NCBI GenBank assembly: GCA_963995505.1
Contig: OZ023182.1
Coordinates: 11,214,707 to 11,278,706, forward strand
Source: Hypericum androsaemum
Lineage: Eukaryota; Streptophyta; Magnoliopsida; Malpighiales; Hypericaceae
Length of the DNA: 64,000 bases
Reading direction: 5' to 3'
Positions 56,923-64,000 of this stretch are shown in pieces (positions within the stretch are counted from its first letter, which is position 1; each line of letters opens with the position of its first letter). The position numbers and the translations under genes were made by a program. The notes beneath the pieces are model-generated. The model made no database searches. It saw only the letters and a program-made list of their open reading frames with translations, and was not told the DNA's origin.

Positions 56923-57198
56923 CTCTTGAAAGGGATTTGTCCTCAAATCCTCACATATGTCATAGTGCCACAAATTAACAACCATGCTGGAACAAGGTTG
57001 AGTCTTTGAACGTCGTGGTTGTACTTGATACCTTCCGTTCCAACAGAACAAGTACTTCGATCTTAAAGAATCTGAAGTCATCTCCAACTCAAAAGCCAAA
57101 GCCCTACTAATCCGTTTAAGCCTTTCTTTGAACTTCAAACTTTTCCAGATGTTGATCAATGGTGAACCTCCAATATAATCAAACTTGTTCACTCCCAA
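56923..57198 (-). pseudogene. C-terminal piece of the non-autonomous element
   Basis: The minus-strand frame ends DICEDLRTNPFQE exactly at the nested gypsy insertion. Joined across the insertion, the next codons (51231 downwards) read EGNDMNMG and enter the LTR. LRTNPFQ-type tails are common at the C-terminus of plant gypsy polyproteins, including CRM elements whose frame runs into the LTR, so this is probably the leftover end of a lost pol. The rest of the frame is not recognisable. Confidence 0.6.
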
Positions 57199-57219
57199 GA
57201 AATCAATATGCTCAATATA

Positions 57220-57498
57220 TTAAACATGGAAATCTGGAGACATGTAAGATATGGGCTGAACCTCTTTCTTTTGAACAGCAACAACAAGTTCTTCGTGTTC
57301 ACCATCAATAGGAATTATGCACTTGTTCATGTGAACAACGTTCACAACTTCTGATTCATTGAACATAATCCTCAAATAAAGAAGTGACATGGTATGCTCA
57401 TCAAAACATTCTCCATCAAACAAGTTAATAGAATATTCACCAAATTCCTCCCATGTCAAAACCTCTTCTTCAATAATCTCTTCAGATGTAACCTCCAA
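57220..57498 (-). pseudogene. Middle piece of the non-autonomous element
   Basis: The 92-codon acidic frame (SEEIIEEEVLTWEEFGEYSI; LYLRIMFNESEVVNVVHMNK) is the in-frame continuation of the Gag-like frame seen intact in copy A. It is separated from it here by a one-base deletion near 57595. No conserved domain is recognised. Confidence 0.55.
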
Positions 57499-57857
57499 AT
57501 CGTCAGAACTACATACCTTCTCCTCAATGTCGTGCTTAGTGTCAATGGTGTTCTCCCTCTTTACATCGACTTCTCCAACAAAATCAGCTCCTAAATTTTC
57601 TCATCTCTGACCCTCATCTTCCTTTGTTGAATTTGTTTTCCCCTACAGACATTAGGAACATCGTGTAGTTGCTCTTGTTTGTACAATATCCGGTCCACCT
57701 TTTTGCAGAGCTTCCTAACCTCCGTTCTCATTATATGCCTTATCCCACTCATCACGGCCTCTAAAATCTTTGGATCAAGCATTGACAAATTAGCTTCAAA
57801 ATCTCTTCTTGTGTAGTTGCAAGACATTTTTTTTTCACAATTCTCTTTTCTTTCCAC
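57495..57857 (-). pseudogene. Gag-like frame of the non-autonomous element, frameshifted
   Basis: It starts MERKENCEKKMSCNYTRRDF at 57857 and has a helical, Lys/Glu-rich character without zinc knuckle. One T is missing in a T-run near 57594-57600 compared with 31338-31345, giving a premature stop (RVRDEKI). In copy A the same frame continues (RDEKNSGADFVGEVDVKREN). Confidence 0.7.
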
Positions 57858-58062
57858 TCTACTTTTTCTTTTTTTTCAGATTTTTTTTAACAGCCTTCTT
57901 TCTTCTTCTTTTCTAGGCTGCCTCACTTTCTTTCTTTCTTTCTTTTAGAATTTTTTTCTCTCTTTTTTTTCTTTCTTGAACTCAGAATACAATAAGAACA
58001 AAGAAAACTAATGATAAAAAAAACAAAATTTAAAGATAGATAGAACTGAAATAGAAGTCTAA

Positions 58063-58074
58063 GCTCTGATACCA
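58063..58074 (-). promoter_or_regulatory. Primer binding site (initiator-Met) of the non-autonomous element
   Basis: The minus strand reads TGGTATCAGAGC, two bases from the 5' LTR. Confidence 0.92.
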
Positions 58075-58076
58075 AA

Positions 58077-58867
58077 TGATACGAACCCCGCCAACGATGC
58101 GCGAGACCCGTCTAAGAAGCGTTGAAATCCCAGATTGTTCTAGATCAGTTCGTAATGGAGATCTCGACCCGATGCTCACAACCAAATAAGAACCTTGGTA
58201 TTAAGACCGCTACCCGCTGCTTGAGTTGAAACAAAGAACCTTGATATGTCGAAGATGCCATAAACGGTGATGAAGATCCGCTTGATAAGTCGATAGTGAA
58301 CTCGACGGAATCCCTCCGTTGTGTTCGAACAGTTCCGAAGAACCAAGAGAGCAAAGCCCACGTTTTTCAATCAATAATGGTCTCTTTTTCTCATTGCATA
58401 AGCCTCTATAAATAGGCTCAATATTACAAAGAGATTCCAAATCAAACAACTCCTAAAAATCTGACTGGAAAGGGAAACTAAAAAGGAAACAAATCTCTGC
58501 CTCTTAGGAAGGCTACAAACGTGACAAACAAGCTAAATAAGCCAATAGTTGTTGGAATATAACTTCCTAATCAAAACAAATGGCTGAAATAAATTTCCTA
58601 AATAGAATGCCCAAATCAGAGGGAATCACTCTCCTAGATCTTTGCTGCTGAATGAACCTTCTAGAACTTGTATTAAGGTCATAAACTCAGCTGAATTTCG
58701 TGGCTCTTGGTCCATGGACTTTAATAAATTTGCTTGAGCCCAACTCTCCAAAGTATGCTTAAAAATAAGCCCACAAAGTTGTGACTTGAAGTGCTTTGTG
58801 TGTGCTCTCTCACTTGGTCAGATTGGCACTTGAAATCATCATATGAGTGCTTCCCATATTCATATCA
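58077..58867 (-). repeat. 791-bp LTR, copy B (5' LTR)
   Basis: It runs TGATACGAACCCC to TTCATATCA, is followed by the TTTTC duplication and satellite, and is nearly identical to copy A at 31820-32610. Confidence 0.93.
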
Positions 58868-61800
58868 TTTTCCTTTCCTTTTCTTACCTTATATTACCTT
58901 TTATTATTTTATCTTGCCTTATCTTGCCTTTTCTTGCATGATCTTGCCTTAACTTCCCTTTTGTTTCCTTATCTTGCCTTTTCCTTGCTTTTCCTTGCCT
59001 TTTCATGCCCTTTCCTTTCCTTTTCTTACCTTATCTTACCTTTTCTAGCCCTATCTTGCCTTTTCTTTCCTTATCTTGCCTTTTCCTTACATTTTCTTGC
59101 TTATCTTTCCTTATCTTGCCTTTTTCTTTCTTATCTTGCATTTTCCTTGCTTTTTCTAGCCTTATCTTGCCTTTTCCTTTTCTTTTCTATCCTTATCGTT
59201 TCTTAATTTGCCTTTTCTTTCCTTATCTTGCCTTTTCTTTCCTTATTTTTCCTTTTCCTCACTTTTTCTTGCCTTTTCAGTCCTTTTCCTACCTTTTTTC
59301 CCTTTTCTTTCCTTTTCTTGCCATTTCTTGCCTTAACTTGCCTTTTCTTGCCTTTTCTTCCATTATCTTGCCTTTTCATCCCTTTTCTTTCCTTATCTCT
59401 CCTTTTCCTTGCCTTATCTTCCCTTATATTGCCTTTTATTATCTTTTATTGCCTTATCTTGCCTTTTCTTGCATGATTTTGCCTTTTGTTTCCTTATCTT
59501 TCTTTTTCCTTACCTTATCGTACCTTTTCTTGCATTTTCTCGAATTTTCTTACCTTTTCTTGTCTTGTCCTGCACTTTCTTGCCTTTTCTTCTCTTATAT
59601 TTCCTTTTCATCCCTTTTCTTTCCTTTTCTTTCCTTCTCTTGCCCTATCATGCCTTTTATTACCATTTCTTTCCTTACCTTTCCTTTTCCTTGCCTTTTC
59701 TTACCTTATATTAAATTTTATTATCTTTTCTTGTCTTATATTACCTTTTCTTGCATGATCTTGCCTTATCGTGCCTTTTGTTTCCTTATCTTGCCTTTTC
59801 CTTGCCTTTTCTTTCCCTTTCCTTGCCTTTTCTTGCCTTATCTTGCCTTTTCCTTACATTTTCTTGCCTTTTCTTGCCTTATCTTACCTTTTCCTTCCTT
59901 ATCTTGCATTTTCCTTGCTTTTTCCTTGCTTTTTCATGCCTTTTCCTTCCCTTTTCTTTCCTTATCGTGCCTTAACTTGCCTTTTTTTGCCTTATCTTGC
60001 CTTTTCTTTCCTTATCTTTCCTTTTCTTCACTTTTTCTTACCTTTTCAATCCTTTTCCCACCTTTTGTTGCCTTATCTTGCCTTTTCTTTCCTTTTCTTG
60101 CCATTTCTTTCCTTTTCTGGCATTTTCTTGCCTTTTCTTGCATTATCATCCGTTTTCATCCCTTTTCTTTCCTTTTCTTGCATTTTCTTGCCTTTTCTTG
60201 CCTTTTCTTGCATTATCATCCATTTTCATCCCTTTTCTTTCCTTTTCTTTTCTCATCTCTCATTTTCCTTGCCTTTTCTTGCCTTATATTTCCTTTTATT
60301 GTCTTTTATTGTCTTATCATGCCTTTTCTTGCATGATTTTGCCTTTTCTTACCTTTTGTTTCCTTATCTTTCATTTTCCTTGCCTTATCTTGCCTTTTGT
60401 TGCATTTTCTTGAATTATTTACCTTTTTTTGACTGATCGTGCATTTTCTTCCCTTATCTTTCCTTTTCATCCCTTTTCTTTCCTTTTCTTGCCTTATCTT
60501 GCCCTATCATGCCTTTTATTGCCTTTTCTTTCCTTACATTTCATTTTTGTTGCCTTTTCTTACCATATATTACCTTTTATTATCTTTTCTTGCCTTATCT
60601 TATCTATTCTTGCATGATCTTGCCTTATCTTGACTTTTGTTTCCTTATCTTGCCTTTTCCTTGCCTTTGCTTGCCCTTTCCTTGCCTTTTCTTACCTTAT
60701 CTTGCCTTTTCTTTCCTTATCTTACCTTTTTCTTGCATTTTCTTATTTTTCTTGCCTTATCTTGCCTTTTCCTTCCTTATCTTGCATTTTCCTTGCTTTT
60801 TCTTGCCTTATCCTCCCTTTTCCTTTCTTATCGTGCTTTAACTTGCCTTTTCTTGCCTTATCTTGCCTTTTCTTTCCTTATCTTTCCTTTTCCTCACTTT
60901 TTCTTGCCATTTCAATCCTTTTCCTACCTTTTCTTGCCTTATCTTGCATTATCTTGGCTTTGGTTTCCTTATCTTGTCTTTTCTTGCCTTTTTTTCGTTT
61001 ATTGTCTTTTCTAGCCTTTTTTTGCATTTTCTTTCCTTTTCTTACCATTTCTTGCCTTATCTTGCCTTTCCTTCCATTATCTTGCCTTTTCATTCATTTT
61101 CTTGCCTTATCTTATCTTATCTTGCCTTTTCTGTCCTCATCTCTCCTTCTCCTTGCCTTTTCTTGCCATATATTGCCTTTGAATATCTTTTATTGCTTTA
61201 TCTTGCCCTTTCTTTCATGATCTTGCCTTTTCTTGCTTTATCTTGCCATTTGTTTCCTTGTCTTTCCTTTTCCTTGCCTTTTCCTAGCCTTTTCATGCCT
61301 TATCTTGCCTTTTCTTGCCTTATATTGCTTTTTCTTTCCTTATCTTTCCTATCCTTGCCTTTTCTTGTCTTAACTTGCCTTTTCTTTGCTTATCTTGCCT
61401 TTTCCTTGCCTTTTCTTGCCTTATCTTGCCTTTTCTAGCCTTTTTTTGCGTTGTCTTGTCTTGTCTTGCCTTATCTGGCCTTTTCTTTCCTTATCTTACC
61501 TTTTCCTTACGATTCTTGTGTTATCTTTGCTTATCTTGCCTTTTCTTTTCTTATCTTACCTTATCTTGCCTTATCTTGTCTTTTCTTGCCTTATATTGCA
61601 TTTTTTTCCTTATCTTTCCTTATCTTGCCTTTTCTTTCCTTATCATGCCTTATCCTTGCCTTTTCTTGGCTTTTCCTACATTTTCTGTGCCTTTTCTTAC
61701 CTTTTCTTGCCTTACCTTGCCTTTTCATACCTTTTCTTGCCTTTTGTTTGCTTAGCTTGACTTTTCCTAGCCTTTTCTTTTCTTTTCTTACATTTTCTTG

Positions 61801-64000
61801 CCTTATCTTGTCTTTTCTTGCCTTTTCTTTCCTTATCTTGCCTTTTCTTTCCTTATCTTGCCTTTTATTGCCAGTTCTTTCCTTATCTTGTCTTTTATTA
61901 TCTTTTCTTGCCTTATCTTACCGTTTCTTGCTTTTTCTTGCCTCATCTTACCTTTTCTTACCTTTTATTATCTTTTCTTGCCTTTTCTTGCCCTTTATTG
62001 TCTTTTCTTGTCTTTTCTCACATTTTCTTGAATTTTCTTACCTTTCCTTTTCCTTGCCTTTTCGTACCTTATATTACCTTTTATTGTCTTTTCTTGCCTT
62101 ATCTTGCCTTTTCTTGCATGATCTTGTCTTTTCATGCTTTATCTTGCCTTATCTTGCCTTTTGTTTCCTTATTTTGCCTTTTCTTGCCCTTTCATTGCCT
62201 TTTCTTACCTTTTCTTGCCTTTTCTTGCCTTATCTTGCCTTTTTTTCCTTATCTTGCCTTTTCCTGGCATTTTCTTGCCTTATCTTGCCTTTTCTTTCCT
62301 TATCTTGCCTTTTCCTTGCCTTTTCTTGCCTTTTCTTCCCTTTTCTAGTATTTTTTTTCCTTGTCTTATCTTATCTTGCCTATCATTCCTTATCTTACCT
62401 TTTCCTTGTGATTCTTGCATTTTCTTGCCATATTTTTCCTTTTCTTGCCTTTTCCTTGCCTTTTCTTGCCTTATCATGCATTTTCTTTCCTTATCTTACC
62501 TTTTTCTGACCATATTGCCTTATCTTCCATTTTCTTGCCTTTTCTTGCCCGATCTTGCCTTTACTTGCCATTTCTTGCCTTATCTTGCCTTTTCCTTGCC
62601 TTTTCGTTCCTTATCTTGCCCTTTCCTTCCCTTTTCTTACCTTATCTTACCTTATCTTTCCTTTTCTTTTCTAATCTTTCTTTTTTCTTGCATTTTCTTA
62701 CCTTTCCTTGCCATTTCTTACCTTATCTTGCTTTTTGTTTCCATATCTTGCCTTTTCTAGCCTATTTTTTCCTTGTATTATCTTATCTTGCCTTTTTGTG
62801 CATTATCTTGCCTTTTCGTTCTTTATCTTACCTTTTCCTTGTGATTCTTGTGTTTTCTTGCCATATCTGGCCTTATGATGCCTTTTCTTTATTTATCTTA
62901 CCTTTTCCCTGCCTTATCTTGCCTTATCTTCCTTTTTCTTGCCTTTTCTTGCCTTTTCTTTCCTTATCTTGCCTTTTCTTTCCTTATCTTGCCTTTTTCA
63001 TGCCTTTTCTAGCATTTTTTTACATTGTCTTATCTTATCTTGCCTTATACTACCTTTTCCTTGCAATTCTTATGTTTTCTTGCCATATCTTGCCTTTTGT
63101 ACCCTTATCGTACCTTTTCTTTGGCTTTTCTTGCCTTGTGTTGCATTTTCTTGCCTTTTCCTGCCTTATCTTGCCTTTTCTTTCCTTATCTTGCCTTTTC
63201 TTGCCATTTATTTTCTTTTCTTTCCTTGTCTTACCTTTTCTTCCCTTTTATTGTCTTTTCTTGCCTTTTCTAACATTTTCTTGCCTTATCTTAACTTTTC
63301 TTGACTTTTCTAGCCTTATCTTACCTTATCTTCCCTTATCTTGCCTTTTGTTTCCTTATCTTGCCTTTTCCTTGCGTTATCTTGCCTTTTCTTGCTTGCC
63401 TTCTCTTGACAATTCTCTCCATATCTTTCCTTATCTTGCCTTATCTTACCTTATCTTGCCTTTTCTTGCCTTACCTTGACTTTCCTTGCCTTACCTTGAC
63501 TTTCCTTGCCTTTTCTTGCCTTTTCTTTACTTATCTTCCCTTTTCTTACCTTTTCTTCCCTTTTCTTTCCTTTTCTTGCCTTATGTTGCTTATCTTGCCT
63601 TTTATTTACTTTTCTTTCCTTATATTGCCTTATCTTGCCTTTTCTCACCTTTTCATTTCTTTTCTTGCCTTTTCTTGCCTTATCTTGCCTTTTCTTTCCT
63701 TATCTTGCATTTTCCTTGTCTTGTGTTTTCTTCCATATTTTGCCTTTTCTTGCCTTTTCCTTGCCTTTTCTTGCCTTATCATGCCTTTTCCTTGCCATAT
63801 TGCCTTATCTTCCATTTTCTAGCCTTTTCTTGCATGATCTTGCCTTATATTGCCTTTTGTCTCCATATCTTGCCTTTTCCTTGCCTTTTCTTGCCTTATC
63901 TTGCCATTTCCTTCCCTTTTCTTACCTTATCTTTCCTTATCTTGCCTTATCTTTCCTTTTCTTTCCTAATCTTGCATTTTCTTTGCATTTTCTGACATTT
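58868..64000. repeat. Decamer satellite block 3, continuing past the window end
   Basis: It has the same CTTGCCTTTT / CTTGCCTTAT units as block 1 and follows it unit by unit from 32611 to about 37782. Small gains and losses of whole units account for 39 bp net difference, including a loss of about 60 bp near 61940 relative to 35680-35745. Long plus-strand frames here are spurious. Confidence 0.97.

Larger units (their letters stand above)
50428..58867 (-). mobile_element. Non-autonomous gypsy-derived LTR element, carrying a nested gypsy insertion
   Basis: Its LTRs (50428-51218 and 58077-58867, 791 bp each) are flanked by a perfect duplication TTTTC (50423-50427 and 58868-58872) within decamer satellite. 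Removing the nested element (51232-56922 plus one target copy) leaves an interior of about 1.16 kb with a primer site (58063-58074), a Gag-like frame, a second frame, a C-terminal piece, and a purine tract AAGAGGAGGGGAA beside the left LTR. No protease, RT or integrase core is present, so it depends on another element. Confidence 0.93.

Noticed and set aside
50428..58867. Independent LTR insertion at 31820-32610 as a third copy of the non-autonomous element
   Set aside because: The satellite junction and target bases after it are identical to those at 58868, and its sequence follows copy B, so duplication explains it better than a separate insertion.

Overview
The window is nuclear DNA of a flowering plant. 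Two spliced plant genes are recognisable (an AXR4 orthologue and an F-box/LysM gene). All other coding signal comes from plant transposable elements: Ty1-copia, Ty3-gypsy, L1-type LINE, hAT and Mutator-like elements, with initiator-Met tRNA primer sites. There is no operon structure. A 200-base run of N at 11713-11912 marks a draft assembly gap. I cannot place the species more precisely from sequence alone.

Layout. 1-1500: decayed copia elements. 1565-2901: a Mutator-like element (MULE) with ~250-bp terminal inverted repeats (TIRs) and a perfect 9-bp target-site duplication (TSD). 4217-6811: AXR4, two exons, intact. 7111-9066: a young internally deleted copia element on the minus strand with 283-bp LTRs and TSD TGGAA, inserted 300 bp after the AXR4 stop. 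9712-11248: F-box/LysM gene, two exons, with an apparent frameshift near its start codon. 12130-13600: broken hAT transposase. 13690-19830: non-coding elements whose ends carry a GC-rich hairpin and whose interiors carry 22-bp minisatellites. 20440-25870: L1-type LINE pseudogene split by a Pack-MULE (23768-25213) that captured part of a GALS-type galactan synthase gene. 26800-31226: gypsy gag debris, a 749-bp LTR with primer site, and an unidentified ORF.

31227-64000 is dominated by a decamer satellite (CTTGCCTTTT / CTTGCCTTAT), about 12.6 kb in three blocks. The blocks are separated by nested retroelements: an old solo LTR (40007-50321, TSD ATTTT) split by a minus-strand gypsy element with 2.7-kb LTRs, and a non-autonomous gypsy-derived element (50428-58867, TSD TTTTC, 791-bp LTRs). 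The latter is split by an intact-looking gypsy element (51232-56922, TSD CTCTT, 563-bp LTRs that read as identical, one 1472-codon Gag-Pol frame). A stretch of at least 6.5 kb (31227-37782) is repeated in direct orientation at 57485-64000.

The two host genes are unrelated in pathway: AXR4 is an ER accessory factor for auxin influx carrier trafficking, and the F-box/LysM protein is a probable SCF adaptor. The most unusual material is the satellite with its nested insertions and duplication, the minisatellite-bearing hairpin elements, the GALS-capturing MULE, and the copia lineage whose two copies share one internal deletion.
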